DNA of 64,000 bases, taken from Gracilaria domingensis. Lineage: Eukaryota; Rhodophyta; Florideophyceae; Gracilariales; Gracilariaceae. The notes under the pieces were generated by a model that was not told the origin of the DNA, made no database searches, and saw only the letters and a program-made list of their open reading frames with translations. Below, piece by piece: positions 50,460-60,848 of the stretch; positions within the stretch are counted from its first letter, which is position 1, and every line of letters starts with the position of its first letter. The position numbers were made by a program, and so were the translations under genes. The stretch spans positions 340,364 to 404,363 of the forward strand of contig VCMS01000037.1 in NCBI GenBank assembly GCA_022539475.1. Reading direction: 5' to 3'.

Positions 50460-52970
50460 ATGAAGAACCCGAAAACTGCTTATCACGAGCTCTTCGAAAC
50501 CATACCAACCTACGACGAAGTGGTCGACGCCTTTTTCTGCATTCTGGAAGTACCGGCTGAAAGAACAGAGGCCACTCTTGGGCTCATTTCGAATGAAACG
50601 GACGAAGTGTACATGGATGAGAATGTGTTCATGGCACTATACATAGCGGTAACAGATCATCGTCGCGAATGGTCTGCACAATCGCTTCGCTCCATCGGTA
50701 TTTCTAGCTGTAGTGGATGTAGCAAATTCTTTTCGACAGACTGTTTCGTGTCTAGTGAGACGTTTTCTCTGACTCAAAGATGCTACAAGTGCCGTAAGCA
50801 AACTAAAGTGACAGAAATTCCTTCCCTCGTTTATATGAAGCTCTCCGGTACGAAAGCAACTTTAGACCAATTTGTGGCGCTTTACAAACTGAGCTTAGAG
50901 GCCTCAAAATTTCTGCAGTATCCAGTCGAGACGCTTTGCATGGAATTCGACCTCATGCTTAATCTCCCCAGTGTGGACAAGGAGAGTAGTGCTTCAAACG
51001 GTCTACCTCTGCAGTTTGATCTTGCACAACGAGAATTCAGAGCATTTGTGCAGAAGATAGAGAAATATATGTACATTTCTCATCAGAGACCGACAGACAA
51101 GCGCAAATCGATCTCATTCATATGCAGTCAGAGAAAGACAAAAGTATCAGACTCGGAAAGACCCTCTAAGCGCCAAAGAGAGTCCAAAAAGCAAATAGAC
51201 TGCGGTGGAGCAATGTCATTCTTCTGCAGTAGAAAAAATTCTCTGACAGCAAGGATAAAGCACGAACTGCACCACGAACATCCCAACTAGCTACCGCCAC
51301 TATCTCAACGAGCACCGGCTGTAATTGAAGAGATAGAAACTTGTATCGGAAATGGCATGTCTCCATTTCAATTGTGCGAACATATACGTCGTCAATTCAA
51401 CGTTGAGTTTCAGTATAATGGGATATACTACCATTGGAGCAGGCAGATGGAATCTTTGACCCGAAAGTCAGAAGATCCTCTTCAATCTGCGATGCAAATG
51501 ATTGAGAGTTCAACTAACATAGACTTAATCTACATGCAGTCCAACCCTGTCTGTCTCGGATTCTCCGTCAAAAATGCAGTACGCATTTCTAACGAGAGAA
51601 ATATCGTTGAGGTGCTTATAGACTCTACTTACAAAACGAATAGCGGCAAAATGGAACTCTTTGCTGTAATCGGTTCTATTCTTGAAGCCGGCTTTCCGCT
51701 TGCCTACTTGCTTCTTGCTCCAGCCAAATCCGGCCAAAATGAAGAAGGATACAGGATACGAACCTTGACTGGATTCTTAGAATCGTTAAAGAAAGCGATT
51801 CCGAATCTTCGACCGCTGTTTTTCTTTTCGGATAAAGACAAAGCGCAGCTTGTGTCCATCTTTCAGGTATACAAGTTACACCCTTCTATCTGTCTTTGGC
51901 ATATGAAACGATCTATCAAGAAGAAGTATTGTGAATTGAAGAGGGAAGCTACTTCTATTTATACTCCAAAGCTGCAGCAGGACATTATGAGTATGATAAC
52001 GAGGCACTATAACATGCATCCATTTTTTGTGAGTCTGTCGCTGGAGAATGTAAGATCAGTTTGCACAAGAGAAATGAAGGCAATAGTTTCAAAGCATCCT
52101 GACTTGGAGAAGTATTTAATGGAAAACTGGTACGGTTCTGGGTGGTTTCTGAGATGGGGACGACGTGGATCTGACTTCATTTCAATTGCAAAGACTACTA
52201 TGATGGTTGAAAGTCACTGGCGTGTATTGAAGCGCTTGTACTTACAGAACTACAACTGGCCAAGAGTTGATATGCTGGTGTACATTATTGACAAGAACTT
52301 CTTGTCCAAGTTCAAGTTTGATTTTGATGCTTACTTTTCTGGGCGTAAAAAGCCTTCTTGGTGGAGAGCTTTTGTTAAAGAGTGGAAATCTTCGGCTGCA
52401 AGGCCGCACAATAATGTCTACGATACGAATATGAAAGATTGGAGCTACAGTTGTATTGGGTTCATGGTTAGTCGCTTTAATTTCTGCAAGCATCTGGTCA
52501 AAGACATTCCTTGTCCGACCTATCGCGACTTGATCCGAAGCCGTCGACCTCCCTTTATTCGCTTTCAGAGGAGCTCAAATGTGTTTACTCCATTGTTCAC
52601 GGAAGAGCAATCAACCGGGTACTTCCTCATGCAAAAAAGCGCTCTGTCTCAGCGGCCATTTCAAGCGGCTCCTGTTATTGACGTTGACGCGGAAGAAGAG
52701 GCGGTGAATTCTCTGCTACAGCTTGATGACTCCATAGAAATTGTGGAGAACATTCAGCCATCGACATCAGATCAGCTACAATCGCTCCTAGACTGGACAA
52801 GGCAGCATTTAGAAGACCTGCGCTCTTCCTCCGCCTCCGCTCGTCAAACCCAACATTTGCTTCGTACCTTGCAACCACTCTTCAAGTACCGAGATGATGT
52901 TGAACGGAGCCTACGAGCTCGCAGTATGCCACTTACGTGGAAGAACAAAAATGTACTCAATCTTCCTTAA
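50460..52970 (+). pseudogene. MULE transposase with one in-frame TAG
   Basis: A single frame of 837 codons is interrupted only by TAG at 51288-51290. The N-terminal part ends in a WRKY-GCM1/FLYWCH-like zinc finger (ISFICSQ, IDCGGAMSFFCS, HELHHEHP) just before the stop. The C-terminal part (from 51357) has the MULE catalytic core: Asp in LIDSTYKTN (residue 89 of that part), Asp in FFFSDKDKAQ (159), the CLWHMKR signature (179-185) and Glu in MMVESHW (285). A SWIM-like finger follows (WSYSCIGF ... FCKHLV), where the first Cys of CxC is Tyr. Start ATG 50460. Read-through or a small intron around the TAG is possible but not evident. Confidence 0.85.
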
Positions 52971-53145
52971 TTCCAGACTTTTATTGCGGTGGGACTGTCT
53001 GCTAGGCATGGCGAAGAACGTACATTGATGTCCCGAAGTGATTCCAAAGCGTGAATAAATCTACTTAGAAGACCAATAAAACGGTATCCATTTGCATCAT
53101 CTGATATCACATCCCACTAATGTGCCACGGGAGCTTCAAGTGTGC

Positions 53146-53504
53146 ATCCCCCCAACCACTGATCTTCATTTGGTAGCTTCAAGTGCGTGCGCAGTGACGT
53201 GCTGCATCTCCGCTGAGTACGGTTGATTATTTCACGCATATTGTATCATAACGGCTTGTGTACGTGCGCAGTTGCGCGCCGTAGAGGCTCTTTGAGCCTT
53301 AGAGAATGTGGTGCTGAACAGGCGCCGCGGCCGCCATGTTTTTCATTGAAGCCATGCCGCTGGAGGGCGCGCCGCAGCCGCATTTGGAGTGCTCAAAGGC
53401 GTGCCGCGGTGGCCCCGGCATACAAAAGACAAGCAGTGGCGGCCAGGTATAGGCAGACGACGGCGGTGGCGGCGAGGTTTTAGAGTGCAGCGGTGGTGGC
53501 CAGG
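53146..53504. repeat. MULE right TIR, inner part
   Basis: Inverted copy of the inner end of the left TIR. It ends at CCAGG, the target of the LTR retrotransposon; the right TIR resumes at 60849. Confidence 0.9.
53500..53504. repeat. LTR-retrotransposon target duplication, left copy (CCAGG)
   Basis: CCAGG lies directly before the 5' LTR and again at 60844-60848 directly after the 3' LTR. The uninterrupted site exists once in the left TIR (reverse strand, 49777-49781). Confidence 0.95.
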
Positions 53505-54032
53505 TGTTAGGATTTCGTTAATTCTGGTCATGTTTTTATTTGAATTTGTTATATTGCTACGCTTTTAGTTAGTCATTTAATGTTTTGATGCTTTCTTTGA
53601 ATTCCCCGTGATCTAGCGATCCGATTTGATACCCTAATGATCCTCAGAGTCATTGTTTGACATTAGTTGTCATAATGTTACCAAGACATGTCACGTGTGA
53701 TGTCTGCCTCGTCAGTTGACGTCATGACTGACTTCATAGTTTCGGTGCCTTGCTGGAACTTCTACAAATGGACACGTTTCAGGAACTTCTAGAAGCTTCT
53801 AGACGACTCCACTGTCGATTTCTACGCACAGTTTCTACACTAATTCCGACGCAAGGGCCAGTACTCATAGACACATTAGTTTGAGGGATATTCTAGAAAT
53901 CTGCGTTAGCGACCTTATTTTCGAAGGTCCGATTCTCCATATAAACCCTGGTCGACTGCCCGAACTCTCCTCGGCAGTCACCATCGTTCACGTTCTCAAC
54001 CATTGTTCAACCTCAGACCCAGTGTTCTAACA
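53505..54032 (+). repeat. 5' LTR
   Basis: 528 bp, starts TGTTAG and ends CTAACA. It has a TATA-like TATAAA at 53940-53945 and, 150 bp upstream, a heat-shock-type element (TTCTAGAAGCTTC) inside a 16-bp perfect palindrome at 53788-53803. Confidence 0.95.
53786..53803 (+). promoter_or_regulatory. Candidate heat-shock element in the LTR
   Basis: TTC-ta-GAA-gc-TTC at 53787-53799 is a perfect three-unit HSF site, embedded in the palindrome TCTAGAAGCTTCTAGA. The same sequence is in the 3' LTR at about 60597-60614. A regulatory role is inferred from the motif only. Confidence 0.45.
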
Positions 54033-54033
54033 T

Positions 54034-54048
54034 TGGTAGCCATCGCAA
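54034..54048 (+). other. Primer-binding site
   Basis: TGGTAGCC starts one base after the 5' LTR and would pair with a tRNA ending GGCTACCA. The first seven bases equal the start of initiator-Met PBS sequences in some eukaryotes, but the match does not clearly continue, so the primer tRNA is uncertain. Confidence 0.6.
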
Positions 54049-54813
54049 GTAAGTATTGCGCTCATTTGAAACTGAGTGACCATCCAGCCCTAGTGGATTT
54101 TGCTATACAAAATTCCCTAGGTTTGGATGAGCCACAGACGTCCAGCTCTTTACTGACTGTTGATTTCTGACCCAATTTGGGTGTTTCCAGTGAGCTCAAT
54201 ACGCCGATCCCAAGCACCGCCGTCATCGCCGTCGTTCTATACGAACACGGAAATATCCACCGAACCGCCGTCATCGCCGCCACCGCCGCCACCCCCTGTC
54301 AAGACCACCGAAACCCCTGTTTCCGCTGCCGTGTCCACCTTGGAACCGAGTACACCACCTTCATACACACCGTCACCACCGTCGTCACCAGCTCGTCAAC
54401 AACCCGATCCTGTTGACAGCAATCCGATTTCAAGGAACCGATCGGTTACCGAGGCTACCGAGGGTACTCCACGTCATCTGCTCCGCATAGACGACGCGGC
54501 TAATATCCATATCCTTCGCGTGGCCACCGATCGAATCAAGCGACGGCGTGTACGTAACCTTCGACGTCGCTTGAAGACCCCCAGGTGTGACGACTGTGAA
54601 CTCCGTTTCAATAGCCGAGTGCAACTTCGCGAACATTTGTCTGGTAGCCGACACCGCAACAAGCTCCAGAACAAGCGCTCCCCACCGGGCTGCTACGAAT
54701 GTGGTATACTCTCGTTCAATAATTGGAAGCATTACGAGGATCACCGAGGTGGACGCAAGCACCAAGCAGCTGTCAACAAGGAAAACCGACGTCAACAGCG
54801 TTATTTCAAGTAA
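54048..54813 (+). CDS. Pre-gag zinc-finger ORF of the chromovirus (start made by splicing)
   Basis: With the predicted intron 54049-54190 removed, the ORF reads MSSIRRSQAPPSS and is 207 aa; the unspliced frame has no ATG at all. The N-terminal half is Pro/Ser/Thr-rich and disordered. Two zinc fingers follow, both C-x2-C with H-x5-H spacing (CDDCELRFNS...HLSGSRH and CYECGILSFNN...HRGGRKH), the U1/JAZ type that often binds RNA. The ORF is in the same frame as gag, 447 nt upstream of it. Such an ORF is not a standard chromovirus gene. It may aid RNA packaging, expression or nuclear export, but that is a guess. Confidence 0.65.
54049..54190 (+). other. Predicted leader intron (142 nt)
   Basis: Begins GTAAGTATT immediately after the primer-binding site, has TACTGAC as a branch-point candidate (54151-54157) and ends GTGTTTCCAG. 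Splicing joins A54048 to TG at 54191, creating an ATG in frame with the zinc-finger ORF. Consensus strength is high at both ends, but no transcript evidence is available. Confidence 0.6.
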
Positions 54814-55260
54814 ATTATAACGTAAACACCTTGTGTTGACAAAAGTTTCCAAGAATCGGTTGTTCCACCCTTTAAGCTACCGTTTGTGGTTGTGTTCCAG
54901 TTTCCGCTACGTTCGTATTACTTAGCATTGTCAAGAGAGAAGTCGCCGTACAGGGCTTACTATCTTCCCAGTCGCTTGACGCTTTGTAATTGAACTGAAG
55001 AAACCTTAATTGAACCACTCCGGCTGCAATTGCAACTTACAGCGAAGGAAATCGAACCTAGAACCTCTGAAATTGCACCGGCGCCGCCTACCCACTAGGC
55101 CATGCGCGCGGCACTGCTTGTCTGCAACCTGCAAATTGCAATTTTTTAAAAGTCCCAGCGCGAGGCTTGATTTGCACTTTTCGAAAAATTAGACAATTTA
55201 TTTGGGCAACCCCCCGATTTGAGCTAATTTCAAAGGTTCTCCGTTCGCGCAGCTTATACC
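54814..55260. other. Spacer between zinc-finger ORF and gag, with tRNA-like boxes
   Basis: 447 nt without a coding frame. On the minus strand TGGCCTAGTGGG (RC of 55092-55103) and GGTTCGATTTC lie about 32 nt apart, the spacing of Pol III A and B boxes in a tRNA gene. The T-arm and acceptor stem do not pair, so it is at best a tRNA-derived relic. Confidence 0.4.
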
Positions 55261-56133
55261 ATGACGACCCCTCAAGGCAACCCAGGCACACCCCCACAGG
55301 TGCGTGCAGGCCAAATGATCCAAAGCATGGCTCGCGCGCTTGATGAAACACGGGCTCAGATGGAATTGTTGAAGCAAGAAGCGCAAACGAAGATATCCGC
55401 TCTCGAGACCTCACTCAGTGTCCTAGCCAATAAGGACAGCCCAGCCACGAATCCAAAGATCAACAAGCCCCCAACGTTCACTGGAAAGCAAAACATTGAC
55501 AGTTGGATCACTCATATTCGCAATTATCTTGATGGAACCCCCGACGACAAAGCATTAACGATCGCGCTTAGTTACATCAGTGGAGCTGCTCATGAGTGGT
55601 ATCTTGCCCAGCAAAGAAATGGACTGGAGCTGCAAACCCTTGAGGAACTCTTTGAACATCTTCAGAAACGATTTACTATTGTCAACAAAGAGAAACTTGC
55701 TCGGGACAAACTAAGCAAGTGGAAGCAGTACAAAGATGTTCAACAGTTCAATGAAGACTTCCTCAAGATTGTGCTTGAAATCCCCAACATCAGTATGGAA
55801 GAGCAAATCGACAGATATACCAGAGGCTTGAAAAGTTACATCTGGAAAGAGCTTTGCACCAATGAGTACAAATCTTTGACTAATGCAATGAAAGACGCTG
55901 AGCGGGTGTAATCTGCTTTCCGAAGGGGTAGACAGGCGCGATTTGGCAGGCAACCTGGCGGCTCTGGATCATCTCAAGGACCGGTACCCATGGATATTGG
56001 AAATATGAAGCTGAAGAAGTTAACCAAGGAAGAGCGCGAGAACTGTCGAAAGTTGGGACTCTGTTTCCGCTGTCGACAACCTGGACACATGGCACGCGAT
56101 AAACAGTGCCCAAAAAACTCCCAGAGGAACTGA
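55261..56133 (+). pseudogene. gag: Chromovirus gag with one in-frame stop
   Basis: Structural protein forming the virus-like particle. The frame runs 290 codons, with TAA at 55909-55911 after codon 216. It has an N-terminal coiled coil (MARALDETRAQMELLKQEAQ), the retrotrans_gag core (GKQNIDSWITHIRNYLDG, ALSYISGAAHEWYL), then after the stop a basic region and a zinc knuckle [16 protein letters not shown]. The knuckle is C-x2-C-x4-H-x6-C, two residues longer than canonical. The slippery heptamer AAAAAAC (56112-56118) near the 3' end shifts ribosomes into pol. Confidence 0.88.
56112..56118 (+). promoter_or_regulatory. -1 ribosomal frameshift site between gag and pol
   Basis: A-AAA-AAC lies in phase with gag codons (cca aaa aac). 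A -1 slip puts ribosomes in the pol frame, which then reads [10 protein letters not shown]. Gag would otherwise stop at 56131. No downstream pseudoknot was folded by me. Confidence 0.8.
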
Positions 56134-59100
56134 CTCCAGGGTCATCTGAAGAACCCACGTCAGTTCCACCGGACCACCATTGCACCCCACTGAATTCCAT
56201 CGAAACGCAACCATTGACTAAGCCAGCAAACCCCGTACCCATTGAATCTGCAGATAAACATCGTACCCAAGAAAAAATATTGAGCAATAGAAGACATAAA
56301 CTTCTTACCTCACGCTTAGCGTCACCATTTGAAACCCCCTCTGTTGGACTACTCCTTGCATATGTATTCATCAATGGCAGAAAATGTACGGCTCTGTTCG
56401 ATAACGGTTCCGAAATCAGTTATTTGTCCAAAGCCATCTGCAAAAGCATGAAGATCCCAACCATTGACACTAGTTATGAAGCCGAAATGGCCAACGGTTC
56501 CATTACTGTGCTCCAGGAAACCCGAGAAGATGGAGTAGATATCCAGATTGAAGAACTGCGAGAAAAGAGACGCTTTGCAATATGTACATTATACGGATAT
56601 GACGTCATTTTAGGAAAAGACTGGCTATACGAATATAACCCCTATATCAACCACCGAACCAATGAAATATCTTTTGTTCACAATTCCAGAACCATTTTCA
56701 TCAAAGCAAACATTAAGAAGAACGAGAAGTTAATTTCTGTGAACACAATCAAGAAGTCAATACGAAGGAAGCTACCTGTATTTGTTGTAGCGCTTCGGCC
56801 TTCAAAAGAAGAAACCTATGAACCAGCGAATGATCATAAACTCAAAGAACTACTTGAAGAGTACAAGGACCTATTTCCAGAGAAATTACCAAAAGGATTA
56901 CCCCCTCACCGAGAACAAGATTTTCATATCGAGTTATCCCCTGAAGCAACACCTCAGAAGAAAGGCGTATATCGAATGTCAGATAAAGAGTTGAAAGAGC
57001 TAAAGAAGCAACTCCATGAACTTTTGGAACAAGGTTTTATTCGACCTAGTTCAAGCCCTTGGGGTGCCCCTGTTCTTTTCGCAGCAAAGAAGGATGGGAG
57101 CCTAAGACTTTGCATTGATTACCGAGCCCTCAATAAGTTGACCATCAAAAATAGTTACCCTATTCCAAGGATTGATGATATTTTTGACCAACTCCGTGGC
57201 GCAAAAGTATTTTCGAAAATCGATTTAAGGTGGGGCTACCACCAAATTCGACTCTCTGATACCTCCATTCCACTGACCGCTTTCAGAACTAGATATGGTC
57301 ATTTTGAGTTTTTTGTCCTACCTTTCGGCCTCACCAACGCACCCGCAAGCTTCATGAGCTTAATGAACAATGTACTGAAGGATCATTTGGATAAATTTGT
57401 CCTGGTATATCTCGACGACATTCTTATTTACAGCAAAACTGTAGAGGAGCATGTAGAACACATTAGAAAAGTATTCGACCAACTTCGTGCACACAAGCTG
57501 TATGGGAAGCTTTCAAAGTGTGAATTTCTAAAGAAGGAGGTTGAATACCTCGGGCATGTGGTTACACCCGAAGGAATATCAGTAGAGAAACAAAAAGTGA
57601 AAGCCATCACAAATTGGGAAACACCGAAGAATAAGACCGATGTTCAAGCTTTTCTTGGACTTGTTAATTACTACCGACGATTTATTAAGAACTGCTCCGA
57701 AATATCAAAACCACTAACCGCTCTGTGTGGAAATAACCCATTCAAGTGGGGAGGGGATCAAGAAAACGCCTTCAAAAATCTGAAAAATGCAGTTTCAAGT
57801 ACACCAGTGCTCCGTCATTTTGACCCAAAACTGCCTATCATCGTAACCACTGACGCATCTCAGTATGCTCTAGGAGCAGTATTGGAACAAGTAGAAAACG
57901 GTATTGCCCGACCTGTTGCATTTCATTCAAGAACCTTGAATCCAGCCGAGCAACGCTACGCCGCCCACGAGCGAGAACTTCTTGCAGTCGTAGACACGTT
58001 AAGAGTTTGGAGAGTCTACTTACATGGACAACGCTTCAAAGTGCGTACAGATCATTTTCCACTGAAGTATCTGCAAACACAGCCAAATCTTTCCCAACGT
58101 CAAGTAAGATGGCTCGAAAGGATCGTTGAGTTTGATTTCACTTTCGAACCAATCAAAGGAAAATCCAACATAGTTGCAGATGCTCTCTCAAGATATCCTA
58201 AGCATGTTGAAGATCCGCTGGCTAGTAACCTCTCTCTATTAGATGAAGCAGTCTCCAGAACCAACCCGTTGAACTCTTTATCTCTTATTTGTGAAATATC
58301 CAAGAAGGATATGCGCGCATTCACTGATGGATATAAGAAGGACAACGAATTTTCAGCTGCTTACCTGAATCCGGAACTTCCCTTTGAACGAAAAGGAAAT
58401 CTTCTCTACTAAAAGAATAAGTTATGTATACCGAGTGGAGAAATCAGAACTACGATTTTATTCGAGAATCATGATCTCCCTTCATCAGGACATATTGCAT
58501 TTAAGAAGACATTAAGAAGAATTTGGAAATCTTACTTTTGGAAGAACCTGAGAAAGGACGTGTACACCTACACAAAGACATGCCAGAAGTGTCAGGAGAC
58601 GAAGCCAATCACCAAGAAGCCGCATGGATACCTCCAGCCATTAGAACCCCCATTGAAGAAGTGGTCTCAGATCACAATGGATTTCATTACTCCACTTCCA
58701 CGAACTAAGTCTGGAAACAGTGCCATATATGTAGTAGTCGATCGCCTTTCGAAACTTATACGCATCATTCCCACAACCAAGAATGTCACTGCTGTAGAAA
58801 CAGCCAAGTTATATCTGGAGAATATCTATCGTCATCATGGACTTTCTGATTCCATAGTATCCGATAGAGATTCAATATTTATGAGTAAGTTCTGGAAGGA
58901 AGTATTTCGATCACTTGGCACAAAATTAGAGCCATCATCAGCATATCACCCACAGACAGATGGACAAACCGAAGTAATGAATAAGAAGATTGAAGAGATG
59001 ATCAGATGTTTTGTCAACCACAGGCAGAATAATTGGGATGAACACCTCATTCAATTCGAAGTTGCTTACAATTCTTCAGTCAATTCTACCACGTCATTTA

Positions 59101-59732
59101 CCCCATTCTTTCTCACATACGGAGAGGAACCACGTGTTTTACCAATGGATGCAATCACTTCCCAGAATCAAGCCGCCTCTGAGTTTCTGACAAGTATTTC
59201 AGATGCTGTCAAGCTTGCTAGGAGCCAAATCAGCAAGATAAGCAAGTACTCAGAAAGCTACTATAATCGGAAACGAATGCCTTGCGACTTAAAAGTTGGT
59301 GACTACGTCATGCTATCGACAAAGAATCTCAAGATGGACGAAACAGGCCCACGGAACAAACTCGGAATCAAGTACTGTGGTCCATTCAGAATCACGGAAC
59401 AAGTAAGCCCAGTAACCTTTCGACTTGATATAGGGACTGTCATGAAGCAAAGAAAAATACATGACGTGTTTCATTGCCAACTACTCAGAAGATACCATGA
59501 AGACAATACCTTCAGAAGACCCCAGCCCAAGCCAACAGTCATCCAATTATCTGATGGAACAGAAGAATATGATGTGGAAGCAATTCTTAATCATCGAAAA
59601 CGGAAACGCAAGTCAGAATACCTTGTCAAATGGCTTGGTTATCCCGATCACGAAAATATGTGGCTCCCTGAATCCGATCTCAAGAACTGTTTTGACCTCC
59701 TCGAGCGGTATAAAAGAAGCCACAACCTCTGA
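56118..59732 (+). pseudogene. pol: Chromovirus pol: PR-RT-RH-IN-chromodomain, one in-frame stop
   Basis: A single frame broken only by TAA at 58410-58412 between RNase H and integrase. The aspartic protease motif reads [13 protein letters not shown], with Asn where Ser/Thr is usual. The reverse transcriptase has [39 protein letters not shown] and the catalytic [10 protein letters not shown]. RNase H has [13 protein letters not shown] and [15 protein letters not shown]. The integrase has an HHCC finger (ending CQKC), MDFITPLP, SDRDSIF and Glu 36 residues on in GQTEVMNK. The C-terminus is a chromodomain (EEYDVEAIL, YLVKWLGYPDHENMWLPESD) that by family knowledge targets insertion to modified chromatin. 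Confidence 0.93.
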
Positions 59733-59767
59733 ACATCTCCGGGCCCAGTAACCACCCATCACCAACA

Positions 59768-60280
59768 ATGACGAACAACGGACAGCCGAACATCGCGAAC
59801 AATCTGCAACTCGACAACGCCAGTCAGTTCTACAGTCGTATAGTTCTTGGGGGACGAAGGATGCTTACCTGGTTTGATGGTATTACCGATGAACTTTTCG
59901 ATAGATTTCGTCTTGCATGGGCCTCATGTCATATTTGCTTTGCCTTTCTGCAAGTTCGAGGACCATTTCTAACCCCAGAGAATGCGATCATGCTAAGAAA
60001 GCTATTCAAAGCTTATGAAGATGGCACACTTGAAGATATTCATGAAGAGTTCGTTCTATTCCTATTCTCTTACCTGGTATCTCAGTTTGGTCACCTCTCG
60101 CCGGACCTCGGAGATACATTCTTGAATACAATTGAAAGTGCTATTCTACACATCGAGGAATTTGGAGATAATACTGATCTTTCCATAACGTTTGAACCGC
60201 GTTCCGATATGGTTCTCTTCCCTAACCCTCCAGGACAGTTTGAAAATCATCCTATTCCGAATGGTACGCCCAACAACTAA
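59768..60280 (+). CDS. Accessory ORF downstream of integrase, unknown function
   Basis: 170 aa, intact, starts 36 nt after the pol stop and ends 35 nt before the 3' LTR. Predicted mostly helical, with FRLAWASCHICFAFLQVRGP and FVLFLFSYLVSQFG as hydrophobic helices but no clear membrane anchor or signal peptide. Not recognised. Chromoviruses normally have no gene here. It is in a different frame from pol and could be expressed by reinitiation or splicing. Confidence 0.65.
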   Translation: MTNNGQPNIANNLQLDNASQFYSRIVLGGRRMLTWFDGITDELFDRFRLAWASCHICFAFLQVRGPFLTPENAIMLRKLFKAYEDGTLEDIHEEFVLFLFSYLVSQFGHLSPDLGDTFLNTIESAILHIEEFGDNTDLSITFEPRSDMVLFPNPPGQFENHPIPNGTPNN

Positions 60281-60304
60281 CGAGTCGGGACGACTCTCCT
60301 TAAT

Positions 60305-60315
60305 GGGGGAAGTGA
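60305..60315 (+). other. Polypurine tract
   Basis: GGGGGAAGTGA directly precedes the 3' LTR and would prime plus-strand synthesis. Confidence 0.75.
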
Positions 60316-60843
60316 TGTTAGGATTTCGTTAATTCTGGTCATGTTTTTATTTGAATTTGTTATATTGCTACGCTTTTAGTTAGTCATTTAATGTTTTGAT
60401 GCTTTCTTTGAATTCCCCGTGATCTAGCGATCCGATTTGATACCCTAATGATCCTCAGAGTCATTGTTTGACATTAGTTGTCATAATGTTACCAAGACAT
60501 GTCACGTGTGATGTCTGCCTCGTCAGTTGACGTCATGACTGACTTCATAGTTTCGGTGCCTTGCTGGAACTTCTACAAATGGACACGTTTCAGGAACTTC
60601 TAGAAGCTTCTAGACGACTCCACTGTCGATTTCTACGCACAGTTTCTACACTAATTCCGACGCAAGGGCCAGTACTCATAGACACATTAGTTTGAGGAAT
60701 ATTCTAGAAATCTGCGTTAGTGACCTTATTTTTGAAGGTCCGATTCTCCATATAAACCCTGGTCGACTGCCCGAACTCTCCTCGGCAGTCACCATCGTTC
60801 ACGTTCTCAACCATTGTTCAACCTCAGACCCAGTGTTCTAACA
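60316..60843 (+). repeat. 3' LTR
   Basis: 528 bp. By eye it differs from the 5' LTR at three sites (GGGATATT versus GGAATATT, TTAGCGACC versus TTAGTGACC, TTTCGAAGG versus TTTTGAAGG). All are G:C to A:T differences, two of them at CpG. Confidence 0.95.
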
Positions 60844-60848
60844 CCAGG

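Larger units (their letters stand above)
53505..60843 (+). mobile_element. Ty3/gypsy chromovirus LTR retrotransposon
   Basis: 7,339 bp with 528-bp LTRs (TGTTAG...CTAACA), a primer-binding site, a polypurine tract and the order zinc-finger ORF, gag, protease, reverse transcriptase, RNase H, integrase, chromodomain, accessory ORF. By eye the LTRs differ at three positions, so the insertion is young. Single stops in gag (55909) and pol (58410) mean this copy is probably not autonomous. Confidence 0.96.

Noticed and set aside
55909-58412. Alternative genetic code explaining the in-frame stops
   Set aside because: All three stop codons occur as lesions, host genes use them normally as ends, and other relics also have frameshifts.
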